This document shows positions 18,504 to 30,509 of a stretch of 64,000 nucleotides of DNA, piece after piece. Numbering within the stretch: position 1 is the stretch's first letter; each line of letters opens with the position of its first letter. The position numbers and the translations under genes are program-made. The stretch lies in the NCBI GenBank assembly GCA_002360535.1, contig DEQR01000003.1:11970-75969 (forward strand), given 5' to 3'. Under the pieces are notes generated by a model, which was not told where the DNA came from, did no database searches, and saw only the letters and a list, made by a program, of their open reading frames with translations. This DNA is from Thiobacillus sp. UBA3361 (GTDB taxonomy: Bacteria > Pseudomonadota > Gammaproteobacteria > Burkholderiales > Thiobacillaceae).

Positions 18504-18588
18504 CGCCTCATTCACCCAAACGCCTCATTCACCCAAACGCCTCATTCACCCAAACGCCTCATTCACCCAAACGCCTCATTCACCCAAA
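18504..18588 (+). repeat. Five perfect 17-bp tandem repeats in the smc-queF intergenic region
   Basis: Five exact copies of CGCCTCATTCACCCAAA, head to tail with no spacer, ending 7 bp before the queF ATG. They fill the space where the queF ribosome-binding site should be and lie 50-135 bp upstream of smc on the other strand. Confidence 0.95.
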
Positions 18589-18595
18589 CACGATT

Positions 18596-19012
18596 ATGCC
18601 CAGCCAACCCAGCAAGGACCTGGAAACCTTTCCCAACCCGGCTCAGGAGCGGGATTTCCACATCCACATCGAGATCCCCGAGTTCACCTGCCTGTGCCCC
18701 AAGACCGGCCAGCCGGACTTCGCCACCCTGTTCCTGGACTACATCCCGGACCAGCGCTGCGTGGAACTGAAGAGCCTGAAGCTGTACATCTGGTCGTTCC
18801 GGGATGAGGGGCATTTCCACGAGGCGGTGACCAACCGCATCCTGGGCGACTTGGTGACGGCACTCGACCCCCGGTTCATGCGCCTGACCGCCAAGTTCTA
18901 CGTGCGCGGCGGCATCTTCACCAACGTGGTGGCGGAGCACCGGAAACCTGGCTGGCAGCCGGCGCCGCGGGTGGAACTCTCCCAGTTTCCGGCCCAATCG
19001 AATGTTCGATGA
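18596..19012 (+). CDS. queF: NADPH-dependent 7-cyano-7-deazaguanine reductase QueF
   Basis: Type I QueF of 138 aa, which reduces preQ0 to preQ1 in queuosine biosynthesis for tRNA wobble position 34. The catalytic cysteine lies in FTCLCPKTGQPDFA and the QueF motif in ELKSLKLYIWSFRDEGHFHE, both complete. I start it at the ATG at 18596, directly after the last tandem-repeat unit; the frame stays open upstream into the smc promoter region but that part is not protein-like. No conventional Shine-Dalgarno is visible because the repeats occupy the leader, so expression could depend on copy number (inference). Other queuosine genes are not in the window. Confidence 0.95.
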   Translation: MPSQPSKDLETFPNPAQERDFHIHIEIPEFTCLCPKTGQPDFATLFLDYIPDQRCVELKSLKLYIWSFRDEGHFHEAVTNRILGDLVTALDPRFMRLTAKFYVRGGIFTNVVAEHRKPGWQPAPRVELSQFPAQSNVR

Positions 19013-19102
19013 GCAATCAGCCATCAGCGGTCAGCGAAGTCATGGGCTGGCTCCGCCAGCCTGATGTTTCAGCTGATCGCTGACTGCTCATAGCTGACCG
19101 CT
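19012..19102. repeat. Nested imperfect inverted repeat (REP/MITE-like) between queF and the FGGY kinase
   Basis: Two 26-bp arms (19012-19037 and 19077-19102) are inverted copies with about five mismatches, and between them is a perfect 6-bp hairpin GGCTGG/CCAGCC (19045-19061). The element fills the whole gap between the queF stop codon and the kinase start. This nested palindrome is typical of small dispersed repeats, but no second copy was noticed in the window. Confidence 0.7.
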
Positions 19103-19106
19103 CCGA

Positions 19107-20378
19107 ATGTTCCTCGGCATCGACTTCGGCACTGGCGGCGCCCGCGCCTGCCTCATCGCCCCCGGCGGGCAGATCGAGGAATTCGCGCGCATCGACTTTC
19201 CGGCCATGGCCGAGCACGAGGCGGCGGGACTGTGGCGCGAGACCCTATTCGAACTCATCGCCCACCTGCCCCGCGCCATGCGCCGGCGCCTGGCCGCCCT
19301 GGCCGTCGATGGCACCTCCGGGACGGTGCTGGCCTGCGACGAGGCCCTCAACCCCACTCACCCACCCCTCCCGTACAACGATGCCCGCGCGGTGGATCAG
19401 GCCGCCGCGATCGCCCGCGCGGGCGGGCAGGACAGCCCGGCGGCCAGCGCCAGTTCGGGCCTGGCCAAGGTGCTGTGGCTCAAGCAACACCTCGGCCCGA
19501 CCCGGGCGCGGCTCTACCTGAACCAGGCGGATTGGCTCTCGGCCCTGCTTTCCGACCGGCCGGTGTCCGATTTCCACAACGCCCTGAAGATGGGTTTCGA
19601 CGTGGTGGCGCGGCAATGGCCCCAGTGGGTGGAGCACCTGGCCGGCGTGGACTACCTGCCCCAGGTGTTGCCGCCGGGCACGGCTGTAGGCTTGCTGGCC
19701 AGGCCGCGGGCCGGCGGACTGGGGGTGAACCCGGACTGCCTGGTGCGCGCCGGCACCACCGACAGCATCGCGGCCTTCCTGGCCGCCGGCGCGTGCAGGC
19801 CCGGCGAAGCCGTCACCAGCCTGGGTTCCACCCTGGTGCTGAAACTGCTTTCCGAACGGCCGGTGGCCTCGGCCCGGCACGGCGTCTATAGCCACTGGCA
19901 CGGGGACATGTGGCTGGCCGGTGGCGCCTCCAATGCCGGTGGCGCGGTACTGCGCCAGCATTTCACCGATCAGGACCTGACCGCCCTGTCCGCCGCCATC
20001 GATCCCACCATTCCGTCGGGGCTGGACTACTACCCCCTGCCGGCGGCCGGCGAACGCTTTCCGTACAACGACCCGGCCATGCCCCCCCGCCTGGAACCGC
20101 GTCCCGCCGACCGTGCCCGTTTCCTGCAAGGCATGCTGGAAGGTCTGGCGCACATCGAGGCGGAAGGCTATCGGAAGCTGGTGGAACTGGGCGCCACGCC
20201 GCCCGCGCGCGTGCTGAGCAGCGGCGGCGGCGCCGGCAACACGGCTTACCGGGCCATCCGCCGGCGCCTGCTGGGCGTACCCGTCGAACCGGCCGCACAA
20301 CAGGAGGCGGCCTACGGCTCGGCGCGGCTGGCGGCCTTGGGCAGTGCCCTGTTCCATCAACGCGGAGGCCCCGACTGA
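19107..20378 (+). CDS. FGGY-family sugar kinase (ribulokinase/xylulokinase-like)
   Basis: A 423-aa carbohydrate kinase of the FGGY family. The N-terminal nucleotide-binding signature FLGIDFGTGGARA is intact, as are AVDGTSGTVLACD and, in the C-terminal half, TSLGSTLVLK and LSSGGGAGNTAYRAIRR. It should phosphorylate a pentulose; its length and sequence remind me of the short plastid/cyanobacterial D-ribulose kinase group more than of the 480-500-aa xylulokinases, but this is from memory. The ATG at 19107 lies just after a nested inverted repeat and has no clear Shine-Dalgarno. The next gene starts 1 nt after its stop, so the two form an operon. Confidence 0.85.
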   Translation: MFLGIDFGTGGARACLIAPGGQIEEFARIDFPAMAEHEAAGLWRETLFELIAHLPRAMRRRLAALAVDGTSGTVLACDEALNPTHPPLPYNDARAVDQAAAIARAGGQDSPAASASSGLAKVLWLKQHLGPTRARLYLNQADWLSALLSDRPVSDFHNALKMGFDVVARQWPQWVEHLAGVDYLPQVLPPGTAVGLLARPRAGGLGVNPDCLVRAGTTDSIAAFLAAGACRPGEAVTSLGSTLVLKLLSERPVASARHGVYSHWHGDMWLAGGASNAGGAVLRQHFTDQDLTALSAAIDPTIPSGLDYYPLPAAGERFPYNDPAMPPRLEPRPADRARFLQGMLEGLAHIEAEGYRKLVELGATPPARVLSSGGGAGNTAYRAIRRRLLGVPVEPAAQQEAAYGSARLAALGSALFHQRGGPD

Positions 20379-20379
20379 G

Positions 20380-20892
20380 ATGCTGGAGATCGAACTCGAC
20401 CTGCCTTTCGTCTGGCAACCCGCGCAGCCGGACACAGCGGAGGCGGAGACCCTGTGGCAGGAGGCGCAACTCCTGCTGCGGGTGATCCAGGGCCTGGACA
20501 GCCCCCCGCCCCGGGAAGCGGACCGCGAGACAGCCTTCAGTCGCGGCCTGGAGCGGCTGGAGGCCAAACTGGATCTGGTCCTGCACCTGATGGCACGCGA
20601 TCCGCGCGCCGCCCCGCCCGGCCTCGCCACCCGGCGTCTGACGCTTTACACCCAGGGGCTACGCTGCATGGGCGAACCCACCTGGCGGACGGGGGATACC
20701 GGCCTCTGCGTGCTGCGCCCGAGTCCCGCCTTGCCCCTGCCCATCCGCATTCCCGCCCGGCTGGATGCCACGGATGCGCAAGGCTGTTCGATACGCTGGC
20801 CGGACATGCCGGACACGGTGGCCGAGCCCTGGTCCCAGTGGCTGTTCCGCCAGCACCGCCGCGCCGTCCATGCCCGCAAGGAAGGCGCCTGA
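20380..20892 (+). CDS. Hypothetical protein, atypical PilZ-like
   Basis: A 170-aa soluble protein with an N-terminal helical region (about residues 20-75) followed by a beta-rich half that contains LTLYTQGLRCMGE and PIRIPARLDA. The layout resembles the atypical tetrameric PilZ c-di-GMP proteins of proteobacteria (helices before a PilZ-like barrel), but canonical RxxxR and D/NxSxxG motifs are not clear, so ligand binding is doubtful. The ATG at 20380 follows the kinase stop by 1 nt, implying translational coupling. Downstream, an MCP gene starts after about 90 bp. The function is unknown; linkage of a PilZ-like protein to a sugar kinase gives no firm hint. Confidence 0.5.
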   Translation: MLEIELDLPFVWQPAQPDTAEAETLWQEAQLLLRVIQGLDSPPPREADRETAFSRGLERLEAKLDLVLHLMARDPRAAPPGLATRRLTLYTQGLRCMGEPTWRTGDTGLCVLRPSPALPLPIRIPARLDATDAQGCSIRWPDMPDTVAEPWSQWLFRQHRRAVHARKEGA

Positions 20893-20981
20893 CCCCCTCC
20901 CCGCCCGCTTAAGTATTTGTTGAATATTCCGATATCCGGGTACACCCGGAGACATACGGGGCGGATATTTGGGGGTAAGGC

Positions 20982-22586
20982 ATGAAATTCTTCGGCAATT
21001 CCGTACAGGCAAAGATCGTACTGGCCATCACGCTCACCTTTCTGGCCGTGCTGTCCGTCTCCGTCTTCCTGACCGCGCGCGGCGAACGATCCCTGGCCTT
21101 GGATATCGCCAACGGCAAGGCGAGGGATATCGCCCGCACCTATTTCGACGGGGTGAACACCATGATGCTCACCGGCACCATGGACCAGAAGGAAAACCTG
21201 CGCGGCAAGCTGCTCGCCACCACGGGTCTGCGCAGCGTGGAGATCATCAATGCTCCCGGCAAGATCGAATCCCTGAGCAAGGAGAACCCACCCAGGGATG
21301 ATCTGGATCGGCGTGCCCTGCAAGGCGCCGAGGCACACACCCTGGGGCAGGACAACGAAGGACGCACCGTCACCGTGCTCAGCCCGATCCGGGCCAGCAG
21401 CAACTATCTGGGCACCAACTGCCTGGGCTGCCACCAGGTGCCGGAAGGCAGCGTGGTGGGCGCGGTGCGGGTGACCTACTCGCTGGCCGAACTGGATGGG
21501 GAGATACAAGAGAACCTGGTCTTCAACAGTCTGGCCAACGTGGTGCTGTATGTCCTGGGCATCGGCCTGGTGCTGGCGCTCTTGCGCAAGATCGTCATCT
21601 CTCCCTTGCTGAACATGCGCCGCGTCATGCAGCAGGTTGAACAGGATTCCGATCTGGGACGCAGGCTCCAGGTCCATGGGAACGATGAGGTGGGCATCCT
21701 GGCCCAAACCATCAACGACATGTTGGAGAAATTCCGCGTCAGCCTGACCCAGGTCGCCGACACCTCGGAACGACTCTCCGCCGCTTCGGAAAAGATTTCC
21801 CACGTGTCCGAGGAGACCACCGAGGCAGCCAACAGCCAGCGCACCGAGAACGACCATGCGGTCGCCGACATGGACGACCTGAAGGCACTGGCCGCGGAAG
21901 TCGGCGGCAGCGCACGGGAAACCGCCCAAACCTCCGTGGAGGCCGACCGGGAAGCGGCGCAAAGCACCGCCATGACGCGCGAGGCCATCGGCGGCATCCT
22001 CGCCCTGGTGAATGACATCGACCAGGCCGCGGGCGCCATGGAAAAACTGGACGAACGCAGCCACGAGGTCAGCGGCGTGCTGGACGTCATCCGCGGCATC
22101 GCCGAGCAGACCAACCTGCTGGCCCTGAACGCGGCCATCGAGGCGGCACGGGCCGGCGAGGCGGGGCGCGGCTTCGCGGTGGTGGCCGACGAGGTGCGCA
22201 AGCTGGCGACCCTGTCCCACGACTCCACACGCAGCATCGAGGACATCGTCAGCCAGTTGCAGCGCGAGGCGAAGGATGCCGTTCAGGTCATGGGCCATGC
22301 CCGCGACAGCGCGACCCAGCACGGCAAGCATCTGGAACAGGCCGTCGGCGGACTCGACCAGATCGTCACCCGCGTTGGCCTGATCCGCGAATTGAATACC
22401 CGCATGGCGCAAGCAGTCAGCCGCCAATGCGAATTGACCGAACGGGTCAGCTCCAGCATCGGCAAGGTCAGCGAATTGGCCGACCACACCGCTGAGGAGA
22501 CCGGCGAGACCAGTCTGATCTGCAAGGACCTGGCCCGCCTTGCCCACGAACTCCAGGGCATGGTGACCCGCTTCCGCCTGTCCTGA
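20982..22586 (+). CDS. Methyl-accepting chemotaxis protein with periplasmic c-type haem site
   Basis: A 534-aa transmembrane chemoreceptor. An N-terminal membrane segment (about residues 12-31) is followed by a periplasmic domain (32-183) containing a CxxCH motif, C147-LG-C150-H151, which should carry covalently attached haem c. The second membrane segment is at about 184-205, then a HAMP domain and the methylated helical bundle with the invariant tip IAEQTNLLALNAAIEAARAGE. It probably senses redox state or a gas such as O2 or NO and signals to CheA/CheW, which are not in the window. The ATG at 20982 gives a standard MCP N-terminus; GGTAAGG nearby is a modest ribosome-binding site. Confidence 0.92.
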   Translation: MKFFGNSVQAKIVLAITLTFLAVLSVSVFLTARGERSLALDIANGKARDIARTYFDGVNTMMLTGTMDQKENLRGKLLATTGLRSVEIINAPGKIESLSKENPPRDDLDRRALQGAEAHTLGQDNEGRTVTVLSPIRASSNYLGTNCLGCHQVPEGSVVGAVRVTYSLAELDGEIQENLVFNSLANVVLYVLGIGLVLALLRKIVISPLLNMRRVMQQVEQDSDLGRRLQVHGNDEVGILAQTINDMLEKFRVSLTQVADTSERLSAASEKISHVSEETTEAANSQRTENDHAVADMDDLKALAAEVGGSARETAQTSVEADREAAQSTAMTREAIGGILALVNDIDQAAGAMEKLDERSHEVSGVLDVIRGIAEQTNLLALNAAIEAARAGEAGRGFAVVADEVRKLATLSHDSTRSIEDIVSQLQREAKDAVQVMGHARDSATQHGKHLEQAVGGLDQIVTRVGLIRELNTRMAQAVSRQCELTERVSSSIGKVSELADHTAEETGETSLICKDLARLAHELQGMVTRFRLS

Positions 22587-22641
22587 GGGCGGGGCGCCTA
22601 TCCCGATTCCCCGGCGGCCGCGCCTGCCAGGGCATGCCGCT

Positions 22642-23016
22642 TCAGGGAATTTCCACCAACTCCAGGGCGTTGCCGTCCGGGTCGCGGCAGAACAGCGCCG
22701 GCCGGCCGGACCGGCTGAGGGTGTAAGGAATCCCCCGTTCGTCCAGCCGGTCGCACAGGGCCGCCCAACCCCTGACCCCCAAGGCCGTGTGCCGGTCCCG
22801 CCCGCCGTGCTCCGGCCGCCCCGCCACAGGGTCCGGATTGGCCAGCACCAGCAGGTGGATCTGGCAGTCCCCCAGGTCGTACCACACCCCCTGGAAGCCC
22901 ATCACCGGCCGGCTCGGGCTGGGCACCAGGCCCAGCACCCCTTCGTAGAACGCACGCGCCCGTGCCAGATCGGATACCAGCAGGGACGCATGCAGCAAGC
23001 GCGCCACTTCAACCAC
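22642..23016 (-). CDS. VOC-superfamily (glyoxalase/bleomycin-resistance fold) protein
   Basis: A 124-aa single VOC-domain protein: LLHASLLVSDLARARAFYEGVLGL at the N-terminus and the metal-site ending FCRDPDGNALELVE at the C-terminus, with paired beta-alpha-beta-beta-beta units. The metal-ligand positions His8, His54 and the C-terminal Glu can be recognised. VOC enzymes range from glyoxalases to dioxygenases and drug-binding proteins, so no substrate is assigned. The start overlaps the end of the upstream transporter gene by 8 bp, so both are co-translated; a role in handling or exporting a small electrophile is possible but unproven. Confidence 0.8.
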   Translation of the reverse strand: MVEVARLLHASLLVSDLARARAFYEGVLGLVPSPSRPVMGFQGVWYDLGDCQIHLLVLANPDPVAGRPEHGGRDRHTALGVRGWAALCDRLDERGIPYTLSRSGRPALFCRDPDGNALELVEIP

Positions 23017-23953
23017 TCTTCGCCTCCATCTTTCCCGTCAACAGGGTGGCGGCCACGATCATCGCACCGCCCAGCCATTCGCGCGGCCCCATGGACTCCC
23101 CCGCCAGCCACCAGCTGGAAGCGGCTGCCCAGATCAGTTCCGTCAGCAGGATGATGACGGCCTGATTGGCCGGGGCGTGGGCCAGACCGTACTGGACGCT
23201 CAGGGTAGCCACCACCAGGCCCAGGCCGGTCAGCCACAGCAGCAGCCAGTCCATGCCGGACAGGGTGCCGAGTACCGGCAGGGCTCCGCCCCCACCCAGG
23301 GCTGGCCACCAGGACGCCGCCATCACGCCCAGAAAGACCCATAGGCTGCGCGTCCCCAGGGGGATGTCGCCGATGCGGCGGGTCAGCACGTTGGCCAGGG
23401 CGAAACCGATCCCCGCCAGCAGGCCCAGCCACTCCGCGAAGCCTGCCGGCAGCGGCGGCCCGCCCTCCGCCCCGCCCAGCATCACAGTCGCCCCGGCGAG
23501 TGACAGGGCGACGACCAGATAGCCCAGGCCGCCGGGCCGTTCGCCGAGTATCAGCCGCGCGAACAGCACCGTCCACAAAGGCGCCAGGTAGAACAGCAGC
23601 ATCACCCGCATGACCTCGCCGGAGATGACCGCCAGCACATAGGCCAGGTTGGTTCCTCCCGACACCAGGGCCATGAGTAGCAGCATGCGCCACTTGCCGG
23701 CCGGTGGCCGCAGCTGGCGGAAATAGAACGGCAGCACCAGCAGTGCCGCCAGCAGATAGGTGAGCCAGGACGCCAGGCTGCCGGAGAGTCCAGCCTGCTC
23801 CAGCAGGCGGTAGGGGTACCAGATGACGCCCCAGGAGAAGGCGGCCGTCAACAGGGCGCCGCGCGCCAGCCAGGGAGCAGCGGCAGCGGCAGCGGACGGG
23901 GTCGGAGAGGAGTGCGAGGAGGAGATAGGGGTCGGGCTCTGGGAGGTGGACAT
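23009..23953 (-). CDS. EamA/DMT-family transporter
   Basis: Inner-membrane transporter of the drug/metabolite (EamA) superfamily, 314 aa with about ten hydrophobic helices in two repeated halves, the second ending LTELIWAAASSWWLAGESMGPREWLGG, the usual EamA end. An N-terminal Ser/Thr/Ala-rich tail of about 30 residues precedes the first helix. I start it at the ATG at 23953; the frame is open for 37 more codons upstream but these overlap the divergent dapC. Its substrate is unknown; family members export amino acids, nucleotide sugars or drugs. It is coupled to the VOC gene and divergent from dapC with 35 bp between them. Confidence 0.85.
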   Translation of the reverse strand: MSTSQSPTPISSSHSSPTPSAAAAAAPWLARGALLTAAFSWGVIWYPYRLLEQAGLSGSLASWLTYLLAALLVLPFYFRQLRPPAGKWRMLLLMALVSGGTNLAYVLAVISGEVMRVMLLFYLAPLWTVLFARLILGERPGGLGYLVVALSLAGATVMLGGAEGGPPLPAGFAEWLGLLAGIGFALANVLTRRIGDIPLGTRSLWVFLGVMAASWWPALGGGGALPVLGTLSGMDWLLLWLTGLGLVVATLSVQYGLAHAPANQAVIILLTELIWAAASSWWLAGESMGPREWLGGAMIVAATLLTGKMEAKSG

Positions 23954-23988
23954 GCTTATAATTCTAATTTTTCCCTGGTGCCCCGGTC

Positions 23989-25182
23989 GTGAATCCTCGC
24001 CTGGACCAATTGCAACCCTACCCGTTCCAGCGCTTGAAGGCCCTGCTGGCGGGCACCCGGCCACCCGAGGGGCTGGCGCACGTGAACCTGTCCATCGGTG
24101 AACCCAAGCACCCCACCCCCCCGTTCATCAAGTCGGTCCTCACCGACAATCTGCACGGCCTGGCCCACTATCCCGTCACGCACGGCAGCGAGGACCTGCG
24201 CGAAGCCATCGCCGACTGGTGCCTGGCCCGCTACGGCACCAACCTGGACCCGGACACCGAAGTGCTGCCCGTCAACGGCAGCCGGGAGGCGCTGTTCGCC
24301 TTCGCCCAAGCGGTCATCGACCCGACCCGGCACGTGAAGCGGGTGATCGCCCCCAACCCCTTCTACCAGATCTACGAGGGCGCCGCCCTGCTGGCGGGGG
24401 CCAAGCCCCATTACCTGAATACCCTGCCCGAGCACGGCTACGCCATGGACCCGGAAGAGGTGCCCGAGGACCTGTGGGAAACGGTGCAGCTGGCCTACCT
24501 GTGCAGCCCAGGCAACCCCACCGGCAAGGTCTTGACCCTGGACGAATGGCGGCGCTGGTTCGAGCTGGCGGATCGGCACGGTTTCGTGATCGCTGCCGAC
24601 GAATGCTATTCGGAAATCTATTTCGGCGAGGACCAGCCCCCCCTGGGCGCCCTGAGTGCCGCTCGGCAACTGGGCCGGGATACTTCCCGGCTGGTGGTAT
24701 TCAACAGCCTCTCCAAGCGTTCCAACGTGCCGGGCCTGCGCTCCGGCTTCGTGGCCGGCGATGCACAACTGATCAAGCAGTTCCTGCTCTACCGGACCTA
24801 CCACGGCAGCGCCATGAACCCGGCCGTGCAGGCCGCCTCCGCCGCCGCCTGGCGGGACGAGGCGCATGTGCGCGACAACCGCCGCCAGTACGCTGAAAAA
24901 TTCGCGGAGGTCATGCCCATCCTGGACGGCAAGTTGGCGTTCGCACCGCCCGATGCCGCTTTCTATCTCTGGGCGCGGGTGCCGGGCGGCGACGACGCGG
25001 CCTTCGCCCGGGCTCTGTTCGAGCAGCAGCATGTCACCGTGCTGCCCGGCAGCTACCTGGCGCGGGAAGCCCGGGGGGTGAACCCCGGCCGGGGTTTCAT
25101 CCGCATCGCCCTGGTGGATGGGCTGGATCAATGCCGGGAAGCCGCCCGCCGCATCACCGATTTCGTCACCGGCAGCTTCTAA
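23989..25182 (+). CDS. dapC: Succinyldiaminopimelate transaminase DapC
   Basis: PLP-dependent N-succinyl-L,L-diaminopimelate aminotransferase, 397 aa, in the succinylase branch of lysine and meso-DAP synthesis. Signature stretches are NLSIGEPKHPTP, CSPGNPTGKVL, AADECYSEIYF and the Schiff-base lysine in NSLSKRSNVPGLRSGF. The likely start is a GTG at 23989 giving MNPRLDQLQPYPFQRL, the standard beginning for this enzyme. It lies 44 bp before dapD, in the same direction, so the two consecutive-pathway enzymes are co-transcribed. Its promoter must lie in the 35-bp gap shared with the divergent transporter or inside that gene. Confidence 0.93.
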   Translation: MNPRLDQLQPYPFQRLKALLAGTRPPEGLAHVNLSIGEPKHPTPPFIKSVLTDNLHGLAHYPVTHGSEDLREAIADWCLARYGTNLDPDTEVLPVNGSREALFAFAQAVIDPTRHVKRVIAPNPFYQIYEGAALLAGAKPHYLNTLPEHGYAMDPEEVPEDLWETVQLAYLCSPGNPTGKVLTLDEWRRWFELADRHGFVIAADECYSEIYFGEDQPPLGALSAARQLGRDTSRLVVFNSLSKRSNVPGLRSGFVAGDAQLIKQFLLYRTYHGSAMNPAVQAASAAAWRDEAHVRDNRRQYAEKFAEVMPILDGKLAFAPPDAAFYLWARVPGGDDAAFARALFEQQHVTVLPGSYLAREARGVNPGRGFIRIALVDGLDQCREAARRITDFVTGSF

Positions 25183-25226
25183 ACCGGTTTCTTAGTTGAA
25201 TCACGCAACCTGTTGAGGTATTTGAA

Positions 25227-26051
25227 ATGCACGAACTCCAACCCATCATCGAAGAGGCCTTCGAGCGGCGCGCCGACATTACCCCCCGCAACGTGGAGCC
25301 CAAGGTCAAGGACGCCGTGATGGCGGTCATCGACCTGCTGGACTGCGGCCAGCTGCGGGTGGCCGAACGCGCCGAAGGCCAGAACTGGATCACCCACCAG
25401 TGGATCAAGAAGGCCGTGCTCCTGTCCTTCCGCCTGGAGGACAACGCCTTCATCAAGGGCGGCTTCACCAACTATTACGACAAGGTGCCCAGCAAGTTCG
25501 CCGACTTCAACAGCCGTGACTTCCGCGAGGGCGGCTTCCGTGTGGTGCCGCCGGCCGCCGCCCGCAAGGGTTCGTACATCGCGCCCAATGTGGTGCTGAT
25601 GCCGTCTTACGTGAACATCGGCGCCTATGTGGATGAAGGCACCATGGTCGATACCTGGGCCACGGTGGGTTCCTGCGCCCAGATCGGCAAGAACGTGCAC
25701 CTGTCGGGCGGCGTGGGCATCGGCGGCGTGTTGGAGCCGGTGCAGGCCAACCCGACCATCATCGGCGACAACTGCTTCGTCGGCGCCCGCTCCGAGGTGG
25801 TGGAAGGCGTGGTGGTGGAAGACAACTGCGTCATCTCCATGGGCGTCTATATCGGGCAATCGACCCGCATCTACAACCGCGAAACCGGCGAGATCCTCTA
25901 CGGCCGCATCCCCGCCGGCAGCGTGGTGGTGAGCGGCAACCTGCCCTCCTCCGATGGCAAGTACAGCCTCTATTGCGCGGTCATCGTCAAGCAGGTGGAC
26001 GCCAAGACCCTGTCCAAAGTGGGCATCAACGAACTGCTGCGCGGCATCTGA
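25227..26051 (+). CDS. dapD: Tetrahydrodipicolinate N-succinyltransferase DapD
   Basis: 2,3,4,5-tetrahydropyridine-2,6-dicarboxylate N-succinyltransferase, 274 aa, the usual length. It has a helical N-terminal domain and a left-handed beta-helix built from hexapeptide repeats (about residues 105-220, with VVLMPSYVNIGAYVDEGTMV and GGVGIGGVLEP). It takes succinyl-CoA and tetrahydrodipicolinate, upstream of the DapC step; the gene pair therefore encodes neighbouring reactions. A GAGG motif 9 nt before the ATG is a fair ribosome-binding site. Expected to be a cytoplasmic trimer. Confidence 0.97.
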   Translation: MHELQPIIEEAFERRADITPRNVEPKVKDAVMAVIDLLDCGQLRVAERAEGQNWITHQWIKKAVLLSFRLEDNAFIKGGFTNYYDKVPSKFADFNSRDFREGGFRVVPPAAARKGSYIAPNVVLMPSYVNIGAYVDEGTMVDTWATVGSCAQIGKNVHLSGGVGIGGVLEPVQANPTIIGDNCFVGARSEVVEGVVVEDNCVISMGVYIGQSTRIYNRETGEILYGRIPAGSVVVSGNLPSSDGKYSLYCAVIVKQVDAKTLSKVGINELLRGI

Positions 26052-26074
26052 GCCACGGATCCGGACTACTTCTC

Positions 26075-26914
26075 ATGCCCGATCTTTCAAGGAGCGAAGC
26101 CGACAAACTGCTGGCCGGCATCGTCATACCCCCCCGGCCCACGATCCTGACGGCCATCATGGAGGAACGCGCCAAGGACGAGCCGGACCTGCGCCGCATC
26201 GCCCAGCTCATCGCCAACGACGTGGCCCTGTCCGCGGCGGTCCTGAAATCAATCAACTCACCCCTGTACGGGCTGCGCCGGCAGATCGCCTCCATCGACC
26301 AGGCGGTCGCCATGCTGGGGTTGAAGAACATCGGTGCCCTGGTCCTGGGCCTGTCCCTGCGCGGCGCCATGCCGGCCGCGGGCCTGGACCGGTTTTGGGA
26401 CAGTGCCGCGCGCACCGCCCTGCTCGCCTCCCACCTGGCCCACGCCCTGGGCAGCGTGAGCAGGGAAGACGCGCACATGTTCGGCCTGTTTCACGACTGC
26501 GGCATCCCGCTCCTGATCCAGCGCTTTTCCGACTACAAGGAGACCCTGGCCAAGGCCAATGCCAGCCGGGACATGGATTTCACGGCGGTGGAGGATGCCC
26601 GCCACCAGACCAACCACGCGGTGGTGGGCAGCCTGCTGGCCAGCAACTGGAAGCTGCCCGGTCATTTTCATGATGCGATCCTGCACCACCACGACACGGA
26701 CGTGTACCAGTCCGACCTCCCCATACCCACCCTGAACCTGATCGCCACGGTGCACCTGGCGGAGCACATCGAGAACAGTTACTCCAGGCTGGCCACGGAC
26801 GCGGAATGGGAGCGCATGGGCGACAAGGTCCTGGCCCAGCTGATGCTGAGCGGGGACAGCTTGAAGGAATTAACGCGGGATTGCCTGGAGTTGCTGGACG
26901 AGTCCGGGCTGTGA
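26075..26914 (+). CDS. HDOD-domain signalling protein
   Basis: A 279-aa protein that is essentially one HDOD domain (residues about 12-205; IPPRPTILTAIMEE, IAQLIANDVALSAAVLKSINSPLYG). HDOD domains resemble HD phosphohydrolases but lack the full metal site; they act as protein adaptors in chemotaxis, c-di-GMP and stress pathways. Here FGLFHDCGIPLL keeps one HD-like pair but the other ligands are incomplete. The ATG at 26075 follows dapD by 23 bp, so it may be co-transcribed with the lysine genes without a functional link. It is the second HDOD protein of the window, the first being fused to GGDEF. Confidence 0.85.
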   Translation: MPDLSRSEADKLLAGIVIPPRPTILTAIMEERAKDEPDLRRIAQLIANDVALSAAVLKSINSPLYGLRRQIASIDQAVAMLGLKNIGALVLGLSLRGAMPAAGLDRFWDSAARTALLASHLAHALGSVSREDAHMFGLFHDCGIPLLIQRFSDYKETLAKANASRDMDFTAVEDARHQTNHAVVGSLLASNWKLPGHFHDAILHHHDTDVYQSDLPIPTLNLIATVHLAEHIENSYSRLATDAEWERMGDKVLAQLMLSGDSLKELTRDCLELLDESGL

Positions 26915-26936
26915 ATGCACCCCGCGAGGTACAAGC

Positions 26937-30505
<3,569 letters not shown>

Positions 30506-30509
<4 letters not shown>

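Noticed and set aside
16184..18511. Long minus-strand frame in another phase of smc
   Set aside because: Arg/Gly/Pro-rich, no domain, same strand as smc in the wrong phase.
18504..18588. CRISPR array at the 17-bp repeats
   Set aside because: Units are 17 bp and directly joined with no spacers, and there are no cas genes.
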